A stretch of DNA of 64,000 bases from Sulfurospirillum sp. UBA12182 (GTDB taxonomy: Bacteria > Campylobacterota > Campylobacteria > Campylobacterales > Sulfurospirillaceae). Below, one piece after another: positions 25,670 to 34,403 of this stretch. The first letter of the stretch is position 1. Every line of letters begins with the position of its first letter. Below the pieces are notes generated by a model. It saw only the letters and a list, made by a program, of their open reading frames with translations. It ran no database searches and was not told the DNA's origin. The stretch spans positions 62,001 through 126,000 of the forward strand of contig DLUF01000042.1 in assembly GCA_002742765.1 (NCBI GenBank). Direction: 5' to 3'. The translations under genes were made by a program, and so were the position numbers.

Positions 25670-26429
25670 CCAATTCTCCTCTTATATCCCCAAACAATAT
25701 AACATCTTTTAAAACAGCACTTTTTACTATCCCATCTTCTCTTAGATTTACTAGAAGTTCACCTTTTTTACTTGCAAAAATCTTATCATTTATCGTTACT
25801 TTAAGATACTCTCCATCTTCCAAAGAAAACTCTTTTTTGATTTTTTCATGCTCTGTGATCTTTTGTATATCTATACGTCCATCTTTTTTATTTGCACCAA
25901 CAGCATAGAGCGAAAAATCTTGTACATGTAAAGATTTTAAAAGCATTTTGAAGTTAAAAAACAAAGACAAAAGGTCATTCTCACTAAAATAAGATAACTC
26001 CTCTTGACTTTGTGAAACTAATTTTGAGTTTATCTCTTTTTGTTTCACAAGTAAAATCTTTTTTGTGGCATGAGAAAAAGTATAAGTTTTTATATCTCTT
26101 TGCGTGAAAAACTCTCTTTTCTCCAAAGTTACACTACTTTTTTCTCTTTGTACTATTTTTTTATAAACATGAGGGACTAAAAGACCATTTGCATCAACTT
26201 CACCACTACTATGGAACCATTCTTGTCTGTTGCCACTCAAAAAAGCTGAAAAACCTGTTGTATAGGCATACATAGAAATTTCATATGTTCTATCTTCTTT
26301 TACATGTAAAGACGCTTTTGCCATGCCAACTTCTCCAAAGATACCAAAACTTACTTTATAGGTAGCTTCTAAGTTTTTTGCGTAACCAAAAGAGAAAAGA
26401 AGAAAGATAAAACAAAAAAATCGCAACAT
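25662..26429 (-). CDS. DUF3108-type periplasmic protein
   Basis: 255 aa with an N-terminal signal peptide (FCFIFLLFSFGYA) and the DUF3108-like beta-rich pattern ATYKVSFGIFGEVGMAKASL, GNRQEWFHSSGEV and a C-terminal VNLREDGIVKSAVL. Function unknown. Starts a two-gene unit with the EamA transporter, divergent from mscS. Contains one exact and one near copy of TTTACATGTAAA. Confidence 0.7.
   Translation of the reverse strand: MLRFFCFIFLLFSFGYAKNLEATYKVSFGIFGEVGMAKASLHVKEDRTYEISMYAYTTGFSAFLSGNRQEWFHSSGEVDANGLLVPHVYKKIVQREKSSVTLEKREFFTQRDIKTYTFSHATKKILLVKQKEINSKLVSQSQEELSYFSENDLLSLFFNFKMLLKSLHVQDFSLYAVGANKKDGRIDIQKITEHEKIKKEFSLEDGEYLKVTINDKIFASKKGELLVNLREDGIVKSAVLKDVILFGDIRGELVD
26299..26310. repeat. 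TTTACATGTAAA, exact copy
   Basis: Inside the DUF3108 gene, read Leu-His-Val. Confidence 0.9.
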
Positions 26430-26502
26430 AAACTCCTTTTGAAGAGTTTTATTTTACAAAAGATTGTGTTAAAATTCCTTGATAATTCCAAGGGAGTGCT
26501 TT

Positions 26503-27579
26503 ATGCAAGAAATTTTAAATTACACCGTTTTTGATATAAGAATTTTAGACCTTTCGATAGCTATTATTATCTTGATGCTCTCTTTTTTGCTACGTCAGGT
26601 TATCAGTAAAATCATCATAAAAACGCTTAAAGAGCTAACTGCTAAAACAAAAACAACCCTCGATGACACTATCGTAGAAGTTTTAGAAGAACCCTTGAAG
26701 CTTTCAAGTGTAGTTTTTGGTTTTTTTCTTGCAAAAGAGTGGCTTCATATAGAAACTTTTGACGGATTCCTCTCTTCTGTCGTAAAATCTTTTGCACTTT
26801 TTATACTTTTTTGGATTTTATACAGACTCATTGATAATTTTGAAATCTTTTTTATCAAGTTTTCTCAAAAATTTGGAAAAGAGTTGAGCAAAGATATAGA
26901 AAACTTCATCATAAAAACACTCAGACTCATCATCATAGTAATTGCTATTATGAGCATTTTACAAGAGTGGGGCATCAATGTTACAGCTTTTGTCGCTTCT
27001 TTAGGTTTAGTGGGTATGGCATTTGCCCTTGCTGCAAAAGACACAGCGGCAAACCTCTTTGGTTCCTTAGTGATTTTCACAGATAGACCTTTTAAGATAG
27101 GAGATTGGATACAAACTCCACAAGTTGAAGGAACTGTCGAAGAGATAGGTATACGCTCAACAAAAGTAAGAACATTTGCACAAGCTCTTGTGAGCGTTCC
27201 TAATGCAAATATAGCCAACGAAGCTATAACAAACTGGTCTCGTATGGGGAAAAGACGTATCAAGATGAGATTAGGACTAACTTACGCTACGAACACAAAT
27301 CAAATGAATCTCATCCTTGAGCAAATCCGCCAAATGCTCAAAGACCATTCACAGATTCATCAAGATACTATTATGATATATTTTGATGAGTTTTCTGACA
27401 GCTCTTTGAGTCTTTTTTGCTACTTTTTTACGAAAACTACTGTTTGGGCAGAGTATCTTCAAGTAAGAGAAGATGTGAACCTTAAAATCATGAAAATCGT
27501 AGAAGACAACAAAGCCTCTTTTGCTTTCCCATCACAATCTCTTTATATAGAAAAGTTACCAGATAAGAGCATGATTTAG
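26503..27579 (+). CDS. MscS-family mechanosensitive channel
   Basis: 358 aa from the ATG at 26503 (AGGGAG 7 nt upstream). Four or five N-terminal helices precede the pore helix and beta-domain signature LGLVGMAFALAAKDTAANLFGS...FTDRPFKIGDWI. The C-terminal soluble domain is complete. Releases solutes on osmotic downshock. A longer frame from 26479 lacks a ribosome site. Confidence 0.9.
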   Translation: MQEILNYTVFDIRILDLSIAIIILMLSFLLRQVISKIIIKTLKELTAKTKTTLDDTIVEVLEEPLKLSSVVFGFFLAKEWLHIETFDGFLSSVVKSFALFILFWILYRLIDNFEIFFIKFSQKFGKELSKDIENFIIKTLRLIIIVIAIMSILQEWGINVTAFVASLGLVGMAFALAAKDTAANLFGSLVIFTDRPFKIGDWIQTPQVEGTVEEIGIRSTKVRTFAQALVSVPNANIANEAITNWSRMGKRRIKMRLGLTYATNTNQMNLILEQIRQMLKDHSQIHQDTIMIYFDEFSDSSLSLFCYFFTKTTVWAEYLQVREDVNLKIMKIVEDNKASFAFPSQSLYIEKLPDKSMI

Positions 27580-27645
27580 CATTTTAAAAAGTGCCTTGTG
27601 ATATAATTTTAGTTTTGTTATATAAGAATTTAAAACTACTTTAGA

Positions 27646-27651
27646 TATAAT
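27646..27651 (+). promoter_or_regulatory. probable -10 of serC-serA
   Basis: TATAAT 30 nt before the serC ATG, in an AT-rich stretch without a clear -35, as is common in Campylobacterota promoters. Confidence 0.4.
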
Positions 27652-27680
27652 CTTCTACTTTTTTACAGGTAGGAGATTTT

Positions 27681-28763
27681 ATGAAACGCGCGATTAATTT
27701 TGGTGCAGGACCATCTGCAATAGCAACCGAAGTACTTTTAGAAGCACAAAAAGAATTATTAGATTTTAGAGGTTCTGGCCTTTCTATCATGGAAGCTTCT
27801 CATAGATCAAAACTTTATGAAGATATCCACAATGAAGCGATTACTCTCATGAGAGAACTTTATAAAATACCAGAAAATTATGAAGTTATGTTTATACAAG
27901 GTGGAGCATCACTCCAGTTTGCTATGATTCCTATGAACCTTAGCAAAGGTGGTGTTGCACAGTATGCTGATACAGGAACATGGTCATCAAAAGCTATCAA
28001 AGAAGCAAAAATCCAAAAGCTAAATGTCGAGGTTGTTGCAAGTTCTAAAGAGAGCATATACAACCATATACCTTCAGATATCAAGTTTAGCGATGATGCT
28101 GATTTTGCCCATATAACTTCAAACAACACTATCTATGGAACACAATTTAAAGAATTTCCAAGCACAAAAGCACCTTTAGTGGTTGATGCTTCAAGCGATA
28201 TATTTTCTTATCCGATTGACTGGTCTAAAGTAGATGTACTTTTTGCTGGCGCTCAAAAAAATGCAGGACCTTCTGGTGTAACTATCGTTATCATGAGAAA
28301 AGACCTCATCGAATCTGGGGCAACAGACATCCCTACGATGTTACAATACAGAACATATAGCGAAAACAATTCTCTATACAACACGCCTCCAACTTTTGGT
28401 ATCTATATCATCTGGCTTATCATGAAGTGGATTAAAGAAAAAGGTGGTATCGAGGCGATGGAAGAGCTAAATATCAAAAAAGCTGCTCTTTTATATGATG
28501 CTATTGATAATTCTAATGGTTTTTATGTAGGACACGCACAAAAAGATTCACGCTCACTCATGAATGTATCTTTTAACATTAAAGATAAAAACGCCGAGCT
28601 TGAAGCAAAACTTATCAAAGAAACTGAAGCTGCTGGCATGATTGGACTGAAAGGACATCGTTCTGTTGGAGGACTTCGAGCTTCTATCTACAATGCGATG
28701 AGCATCGAAGGCATTGAAGCACTCGTGCAACTCATGGAAAAATTTGCAAAAGAAAATTCTTAA
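27681..28763 (+). CDS. serC: phosphoserine aminotransferase
   Basis: 360 aa, complete. PLP enzyme of serine synthesis. Motifs: NFGAGPSAIATEVL, the substrate loop GGASLQFAMIPMNL, PLP-lysine in VLFAGAQKNAGPSG and GHRSVGGLRASIYNA at the end. Followed 9 nt later by serA, giving two serine-pathway steps in one operon. Confidence 0.95.
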   Translation: MKRAINFGAGPSAIATEVLLEAQKELLDFRGSGLSIMEASHRSKLYEDIHNEAITLMRELYKIPENYEVMFIQGGASLQFAMIPMNLSKGGVAQYADTGTWSSKAIKEAKIQKLNVEVVASSKESIYNHIPSDIKFSDDADFAHITSNNTIYGTQFKEFPSTKAPLVVDASSDIFSYPIDWSKVDVLFAGAQKNAGPSGVTIVIMRKDLIESGATDIPTMLQYRTYSENNSLYNTPPTFGIYIIWLIMKWIKEKGGIEAMEELNIKKAALLYDAIDNSNGFYVGHAQKDSRSLMNVSFNIKDKNAELEAKLIKETEAAGMIGLKGHRSVGGLRASIYNAMSIEGIEALVQLMEKFAKENS

Positions 28764-28772
28764 AGGCTTAGT

Positions 28773-29942
28773 ATGTACAAAATCCAAACACTCAACAAAA
28801 TCTCATCACGTGGCTTAAATCTTCTACCTCATGACAACTATGAGGTAGCTAGTGAATTTGCAAATCCAGATGGCATTATATTGCGTAGTTTTAAAATGCA
28901 CGATATGGAACTCCCACGCTCACTCAAAGCCATAGCAAGAGCAGGAGCTGGCGTAAACAATATCCCTATAGAAAAATGTTCTCAAAAGGGCATCGTTGTA
29001 TTTAACACTCCAGGAGCAAATGCAAATGCTGTTAAAGAATTAGTACTAGCAGGAATGTTACTAGCTTCTCGTGATATCATTGGTGGAGTGAATTGGGCGC
29101 AAAGTATCAAAGATAAAGAAAATGAAGTGCCAGCTCTCATCGAAAAAGGAAAAGCTGACTTTGCAGGATGTGAACTCAGAGGTAAAAAACTAGGAGTTGT
29201 AGGGCTAGGAGCTATCGGTGCGATGGTTGCTAATGATGCTTTGAGTCTAGGTATGGAAGTTATAGGGTATGACCCTTACCTCTCAGTAGAAGCAGCTTGG
29301 AGTTTATCAAGTGAAGTTCAAAAAGCAAGTGGTTTAGAGAGCCTTTTAAAAGAGGTTGACTATCTTACTATCCATGTACCTCTTCTTGATAGTACAAAGG
29401 GCATGTACAATGCTGAAAAATTCGCCATGATGAAAAATGGTGTAAAAATCATGAATTTTGCTCGTGGAGAGCTTATCAATAACGAAGATATAAAAGCAGC
29501 TCTAAAAAGTGGAAAAGTAGGAGCTTATGTAACTGATTTTCCAACTGCTGAACTTTTAGGAGTCAAAGGAGTTATCCCTGTACCTCATCTTGGTGCTTCA
29601 ACAGAAGAATCAGAAGAAAACTGCGCTATGATGGCAGCCCAACAGCTAAAGAACTTTTTAGAAACAGGCAATATCAAAAACTCTGTTAACTTTCCAAACT
29701 GTGAGTTAGAAAAAAAAGAGGATAAAAAAAGAATTATTATCGCAAATAAAAACATACCAAATATGATAAGCCTTATTACCACTCTTTTGGCAGAGAACAA
29801 TATCAACATCTATGATATGCTCAACAAAAGTAAGCAAGATATCGCTTACAACATCATAGATACTGACGATGATGTCTCAAATGATATATTGGAGAAAATC
29901 TTAGGTATCAATGGTATCTTAATGGCAAAAGTTTTAGACTAA
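28773..29942 (+). CDS. serA: D-3-phosphoglycerate dehydrogenase, short form
   Basis: 389 aa, shorter than the classic 520-aa SerA. NAD-binding motif GLGAIGAMVANDALSLGMEVIGYDP, catalytic Arg in NFARGELIN and catalytic His in PHLGASTEESEENC. The final 80 residues resemble an ACT domain (serine sensing). It works directly before serC in the pathway. Confidence 0.92.
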   Translation: MYKIQTLNKISSRGLNLLPHDNYEVASEFANPDGIILRSFKMHDMELPRSLKAIARAGAGVNNIPIEKCSQKGIVVFNTPGANANAVKELVLAGMLLASRDIIGGVNWAQSIKDKENEVPALIEKGKADFAGCELRGKKLGVVGLGAIGAMVANDALSLGMEVIGYDPYLSVEAAWSLSSEVQKASGLESLLKEVDYLTIHVPLLDSTKGMYNAEKFAMMKNGVKIMNFARGELINNEDIKAALKSGKVGAYVTDFPTAELLGVKGVIPVPHLGASTEESEENCAMMAAQQLKNFLETGNIKNSVNFPNCELEKKEDKKRIIIANKNIPNMISLITTLLAENNINIYDMLNKSKQDIAYNIIDTDDDVSNDILEKILGINGILMAKVLD

Positions 29943-29950
29943 ATCTTTTT

Positions 29951-29979
29951 ACATGTAGAAGCAAAGCCCTTCTACATGT
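29951..29979 (+). terminator. hairpin after serA
   Basis: ACATGTAGAAG (29951-29961) and CTTCTACATGT (29969-29979) form an 11-bp stem with a 7-nt loop; each arm contains half of the ACATGT palindrome. No long T-run follows. Confidence 0.5.
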
Positions 29980-30003
29980 TCTCTCTTCAATAAAGAAATA
30001 TGC

Positions 30004-30009
30004 TATAAT
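30004..30009 (+). promoter_or_regulatory. probable -10 of the der operon
   Basis: TATAAT about 70 nt before the der start, followed by a one-mismatch TTTACATGTAAG copy at 30051-30062 in the leader. Confidence 0.4.
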
Positions 30010-30079
30010 ATAAAAGATAAATAAATCCTCTGCATTTTTTAATCAATTTTTTTACATGTAAGATAAATCAAGGAAATCA

Positions 30080-31477
30080 ATGAAAACTGTTGCAATAATA
30101 GGCTTGCCAAATGTTGGAAAAAGTTCTCTTTTTAACCGTATTGCAAAAGAGCGAATCGCTATAACAAGTGATTTTAGCGGTACAACAAGAGATGTTAAAG
30201 ACAAAGAAGTGCTTATTCTTGATAGACCTTGTGTCATCATCGATACAGGCGGTCTTGATAGCTCAAATGAAATGTTTGAAAATGTCAAAATCAAATCCCT
30301 CGAAGCAGCCCAAAATGCTGATATAATCATCATGATGGTTGATGGTAAACTTTTACCAAGTGACGAAGAAAAGAAGATATTTTACTCTTTACAAAAATTT
30401 AATAAACCTATCGCTCTTGTTATCAACAAAATAGACAATGACAAAGAGATGCAAAACGCTTGGGAATTTGATGAATTTGGTGCTCAAAAAGTTTTTCCTA
30501 TATCTGTATCACATAACAGAGGAGTAACTGCTCTTTTCAAATGGATAGCAGAATTTTTACCAGCACCTTTAGTTGAGCCTGAATTAGACATCGAAGAAGA
30601 TGAAGAAGATATCGACTTGGAAACTCTTTTACAAAAAGAAGAAGAGATACCAGAAGAAGATGAGAATGAATCAAACCAAATCAATGTAGCTATCATCGGA
30701 AGAACCAATGTCGGGAAAAGCTCCTTACTCAATGCTCTAGTCGAAAAGGAGAGAGCTGTTGTAAGTTCGATTGCAGGAACTACTATCGACCCTGTGGATG
30801 AGTTTATAGAGTATGAAGATAAAGTTATCAACTTTGTGGATACAGCAGGACTTAGACGACGTGGGAAGATAGAAGGTATCGAGAAATTTGCTCTTATGCG
30901 AACAAACAAAATGCTAGAGAGTGCTGATATCGCTCTTTTAGTTTTAGATGCAAGTGAGCCTTTTAAAGAACTTGATGAGAGGATAGCAAATCTAGCCGAT
31001 ACAAATAACTTAGCAGTTATCATCGTTTTAAACAAATGGGATAAGGCGTATGAAGAGTATGAAAAAGTTATAGATGAGATAAAATTTAGATTCAAATTTT
31101 TAGCATATGCACCTATCATCACAGTTTCAGCCCTCTCGAAAAAAAGAGTACATAAGCTAAAAGACCTCATCTTGCAAGTTTATCAAAACTACTCCCAACG
31201 CATACCAACTTCAAAATTAAATGAACTCTTTAAAGAGGCAGTTAGTAAACATCATATGCCTTCAGATAAAACAAAAGAGGTAAAAATCTATTTTGCAACA
31301 CAATATGATATCAAACCACCTCGTATCGTTTTAGTTATGAACAGACCAAAAGCACTCCATTTTAGTTATAAAAGATATCTCATGAATCAACTAAGAGAAA
31401 AGTTTGAGCTAGAGGGTACTCCTGTTTTGCTCTATGCAAGAAAAAGAGGAGAGAGAGATGAGGGAGAAGCCTTATGA
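30080..31477 (+). CDS. der: ribosome biogenesis GTPase Der (EngA)
   Basis: 465 aa with two tandem GTPase domains: GLPNVGKSS/DTGGL/NKID in the first and GRTNVGKSS/DTAGLRRRG/NKWD in the second, separated by an acidic linker (about residues 165-200), then a KH-like domain. Essential for 50S assembly. Overlaps aroK by 4 nt; der-aroK-trpS-serS-pflB is a Campylobacterota arrangement. Confidence 0.96.
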   Translation: MKTVAIIGLPNVGKSSLFNRIAKERIAITSDFSGTTRDVKDKEVLILDRPCVIIDTGGLDSSNEMFENVKIKSLEAAQNADIIIMMVDGKLLPSDEEKKIFYSLQKFNKPIALVINKIDNDKEMQNAWEFDEFGAQKVFPISVSHNRGVTALFKWIAEFLPAPLVEPELDIEEDEEDIDLETLLQKEEEIPEEDENESNQINVAIIGRTNVGKSSLLNALVEKERAVVSSIAGTTIDPVDEFIEYEDKVINFVDTAGLRRRGKIEGIEKFALMRTNKMLESADIALLVLDASEPFKELDERIANLADTNNLAVIIVLNKWDKAYEEYEKVIDEIKFRFKFLAYAPIITVSALSKKRVHKLKDLILQVYQNYSQRIPTSKLNELFKEAVSKHHMPSDKTKEVKIYFATQYDIKPPRIVLVMNRPKALHFSYKRYLMNQLREKFELEGTPVLLYARKRGERDEGEAL

Positions 31478-31992
31478 GTAAAAACTACATTCTCATAGGC
31501 TTTATGGGAGTAGGAAAAGGCACTATCGCTAGAGGTTTAGTTCAAGCTTCTAACTTCGTAGCCATCGATACAGATGATTTGATAGAGAGTATGGAAAATC
31601 GAAAAATCAAAGAAATCTTTGAAGATGAAGGAGAGGAGTATTTTAGAGCACTTGAAACGAAGGTAGCAAAGTGGCTAGAAAAAAGTGTAAAAAACTCTCT
31701 CATCTCAACAGGTGGTGGTTTTTATAAAGTTAAAAATCTCAAGAAGATAGGCAAAGTTATCTATCTAAAATCTAGCTTCGAAGCTATCCTAACTCGCCTA
31801 AAAGAGCATCCAAACGCGGATGCAAAGTTAAAAAAACGTCCACTTTTGCAAGACTTGGATAAGGCAAAAAAACTCTACGAACAAAGGGTAAAAGAGTATG
31901 AAAAATGTGCTGATTTTACCGTTGATGTTGAAAACAAAAAGATTGAAAAAATCGTCAAAGAGATCTTACTTCGCATAAAAGATAAAAACTAA
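31474..31992 (+). CDS. aroK: shikimate kinase
   Basis: 172 aa. Phosphorylates shikimate in chorismate synthesis. Contains DTDDLIE and the LISTGGGF substrate motif. The P-loop reads GFMGVGKGT, with Gly where most shikimate kinases have Ser (GKST); GKGT is normal in adenylate kinases, so activity is still plausible. Coupled to der by a 4-nt overlap. Confidence 0.9.
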   Translation: MSKNYILIGFMGVGKGTIARGLVQASNFVAIDTDDLIESMENRKIKEIFEDEGEEYFRALETKVAKWLEKSVKNSLISTGGGFYKVKNLKKIGKVIYLKSSFEAILTRLKEHPNADAKLKKRPLLQDLDKAKKLYEQRVKEYEKCADFTVDVENKKIEKIVKEILLRIKDKN

Positions 31993-32022
31993 GAGGAAGA
32001 GTGCCGCTTCACTCAACCTCTT
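31991..32022 (+). terminator. terminator after aroK
   Basis: AAGAGG-aa-GAGTG / CACTC-aa-CCTCTT stem with a small symmetric internal loop and 6-nt apex, followed by a T-rich stretch. Separates aroK from trpS, which has TATAAT words at 32040 and 32056. Confidence 0.6.
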
Positions 32023-32083
32023 CTTTAGCTTCTTTTTGATATAATCTAGTCATTTTATAATGCAATTATGTTTAGGAAACAAA

Positions 32084-33052
32084 ATGACAAGAGTTCTAAC
32101 TGGTATCCAGCCATCAGGTGCACTTCATATAGGAAACTATTTTGGTGCGATAAAACAAATGACTGATTTACAAGATAGTAGTGATCTGTTTATCTTTATC
32201 CCAAATTATCATGCGCTCACTTCGCTCAAAGATGGACAAGCACTCAAAAACAACACACTTGATGCAGCAATCACACTTTTATCTTTAGGAATTGATCCAA
32301 ATAAAGCGACCTTTTATGTTCAATCAGACATCAAAGAAGTCTTAGAGCTTTACTGGATACTCTCAGGATATACGCCTATGGGACTGTTAGAGAGAGCTCA
32401 TAGCTATAAAGACAAAGTCGCTAAAGGCATCGCAGCAAACCATTCACTTTTTTCGTATCCTGTTTTGATGGCAGCAGATATCTTACTGTACGATGCAAAC
32501 GTAGTTCCTGTTGGTAAAGACCAAATCCAACATGTTGAAATCACACGTGATATCGCTATCAAGTTCAACAATGAACACGGAGAGATTTTTACTCTTCCTG
32601 ATTTTAAAGTTGATGAAAACGTTGCAACTGTTCCAGGACTTGATGGTGCTAAAATGAGTAAAAGTTATGGCAATACCATAGACATTTTTAACGATGAAAA
32701 AAGCCTTAAAAAAACAGTGGGCAAAATCATCACCGACTCTACCCCGCTAGAAGAACCAAAAGAGTTTTCTACATGTAATGTTTATGCTTTATGTAAACTC
32801 TTCTTAGATGAAGCAGGACAAAAAGAACTCCAACAAAGATATAAGCAAGGTGGCGAAGGTTATGGACACTTTAAAATGTATCTTAAAGAGCTTATTTGGG
32901 ACTACTTTAAAGAAGCTAGAGAAAAAAGAGAGTACTACTTAAACAATATCAATGAAGTGTACGATATACTCGAAAATGGAGCAAGTAAAGCTAGAAAAAT
33001 AGCTCAAAACAAAATGCAAATTATCAGAGATGCTGCTGGCATCTATCGTTAG
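32084..33052 (+). CDS. trpS: tryptophanyl-tRNA synthetase
   Basis: 322 aa from the ATG at 32084 (AGGA 7 nt upstream; family begins with [10 protein letters not shown]). Class I signatures are present: [10 protein letters not shown] and KMSKS in [15 protein letters not shown]. serS starts 8 nt after its stop. Confidence 0.95.
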   Translation: MTRVLTGIQPSGALHIGNYFGAIKQMTDLQDSSDLFIFIPNYHALTSLKDGQALKNNTLDAAITLLSLGIDPNKATFYVQSDIKEVLELYWILSGYTPMGLLERAHSYKDKVAKGIAANHSLFSYPVLMAADILLYDANVVPVGKDQIQHVEITRDIAIKFNNEHGEIFTLPDFKVDENVATVPGLDGAKMSKSYGNTIDIFNDEKSLKKTVGKIITDSTPLEEPKEFSTCNVYALCKLFLDEAGQKELQQRYKQGGEGYGHFKMYLKELIWDYFKEAREKREYYLNNINEVYDILENGASKARKIAQNKMQIIRDAAGIYR

Positions 33053-33060
33053 GAAAACAG

Positions 33061-34299
33061 ATGTTAGATATAAAACTTTTACAAAATGATTTTGACAACG
33101 TTAGAGAAAAACTCAAAAAGAAAAAGGTTGATGAGACTCTTTTAGAAGAGATAAAAAGTATCTCTTTAGAGCTAAAAGAGAAAAAAAAGATTCTTGAAGA
33201 TTTACAAGCAGAACAAAATGCCAAGAGTAAGCTTTTTGGAGTATATGCAAAAGAGGGGAAAAATTTAGAGGAGCTTAAAAGCGAACTCTCTCAAAACAAA
33301 GAAAAAGTTGCACTCTTAAACACACAAGTTAAAGAGATAGAAGAAAAACTTTCTATCATAGCAAGTACTATCCCTAATATCCCCGATGAGAGCGTACCTG
33401 AAGGTGCTGATGAAGAAGACAATATCGAGATAAAGAGAGTTCTCACCCCACCTACTTTCTCTTTTGCACCAAAAGAGCATTGGGATTTGGATGTAGATTG
33501 GCTTGATTTTGAAAGAGGAGTTAAACTCGCTAAAAGCAGATTTACAGCTCTTCGTGGAACAGGCGCAAAACTCTCTCGTGCTTTGATTAATTATATGCTT
33601 GATTTCAATGCAAAACGTGGTTATCAAGAAGTTTGTGTTCCTTATATCGCAAATCGTGATACACTAACAGGAACAGGGCAACTTCCAAAGTTTGAAAATG
33701 ATCTTTTTAAGCTTGATGGAGAAGACCTTTTCTTAATCCCAACAGCTGAAGTTCCTGTGACAAATCTTTTTAGAGATGAGATTTTAGATGTTTCAATGCT
33801 TCCTATAAAGATGACTTGTTATAGTGAATGTTTTAGAAAAGAAGCTGGAAGTGCTGGGCGAGATACAAGAGGAATGATAAGACAACACCAATTTTCTAAA
33901 GTTGAATTAGTCTCGATAACCAAGCCCGAAGAGAGTGATTTAGTTTTTGATGACATGGTTGCTTGTGCGAGTGATTTACTCACTTCTTTAGGACTTGCTC
34001 ACCGACTTGTTATGCTTTGTGGAGGTGATCTTGGATTTAGTGCTGCAAAGACTGTTGACCTTGAAGTTTGGTTCCCTGGACAAAACCGATACAGAGAGAT
34101 AAGCTCTGTTTCAAATACACATGATTTTCAAGCAAGACGAGCAATGATACGTTACAAAGATGAGAAAAAAAATAGGCTTGTTCATACACTCAATGGCTCT
34201 TCATTAGCCGTAGGTAGAACGCTGATAGCTATCATGGAAAACTATCAAAACGAAGATGGAAGCATTACTATACCAAGCGTATTAGAGAGGTATATGTAA
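33061..34299 (+). CDS. serS: seryl-tRNA synthetase
   Basis: 412 aa, full length. N-terminal coiled-coil arm (about 1-105) and class II catalytic core with [21 protein letters not shown] and a motif 3 region ending [20 protein letters not shown]. The final residues [13 protein letters not shown] are followed, 40 nt on, by a second copy of the same ending (see next entry). Confidence 0.95.
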   Translation: MLDIKLLQNDFDNVREKLKKKKVDETLLEEIKSISLELKEKKKILEDLQAEQNAKSKLFGVYAKEGKNLEELKSELSQNKEKVALLNTQVKEIEEKLSIIASTIPNIPDESVPEGADEEDNIEIKRVLTPPTFSFAPKEHWDLDVDWLDFERGVKLAKSRFTALRGTGAKLSRALINYMLDFNAKRGYQEVCVPYIANRDTLTGTGQLPKFENDLFKLDGEDLFLIPTAEVPVTNLFRDEILDVSMLPIKMTCYSECFRKEAGSAGRDTRGMIRQHQFSKVELVSITKPEESDLVFDDMVACASDLLTSLGLAHRLVMLCGGDLGFSAAKTVDLEVWFPGQNRYREISSVSNTHDFQARRAMIRYKDEKKNRLVHTLNGSSLAVGRTLIAIMENYQNEDGSITIPSVLERYM

Positions 34300-34300
34300 T

Positions 34301-34390
34301 ATGAAAGTAAATTTATTTGCTGGTCTGAGTTTCTGTGAAAACGAAGATGGAAGTATTACGATACCTGAAGTTTTAAAAGCTTACATGTAA
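34301..34390 (+). pseudogene. duplicated serS 3' end, 29-codon frame
   Basis: An ATG 1 nt after the serS stop opens a 29-codon frame. Its last 18 residues, [17 protein letters not shown], repeat the end of SerS ([17 protein letters not shown]); DNA identity is high over the first 25 bases and then decays. The PEVLxxYM wording is closer to SerRS consensus elsewhere than the real gene's ending. It ends in a CTTACATGTAAG palindrome. Best read as the relic of an older or duplicated serS tail. Confidence 0.75.
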
Positions 34391-34403
34391 GGAACTATAA
34401 TTC

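Noticed and set aside
30484..31170. 228-codon open frame on the minus strand opposite der
   Set aside because: It is antisense to the two-domain GTPase Der, is Ser-rich and lacks any family motif; a shadow frame.
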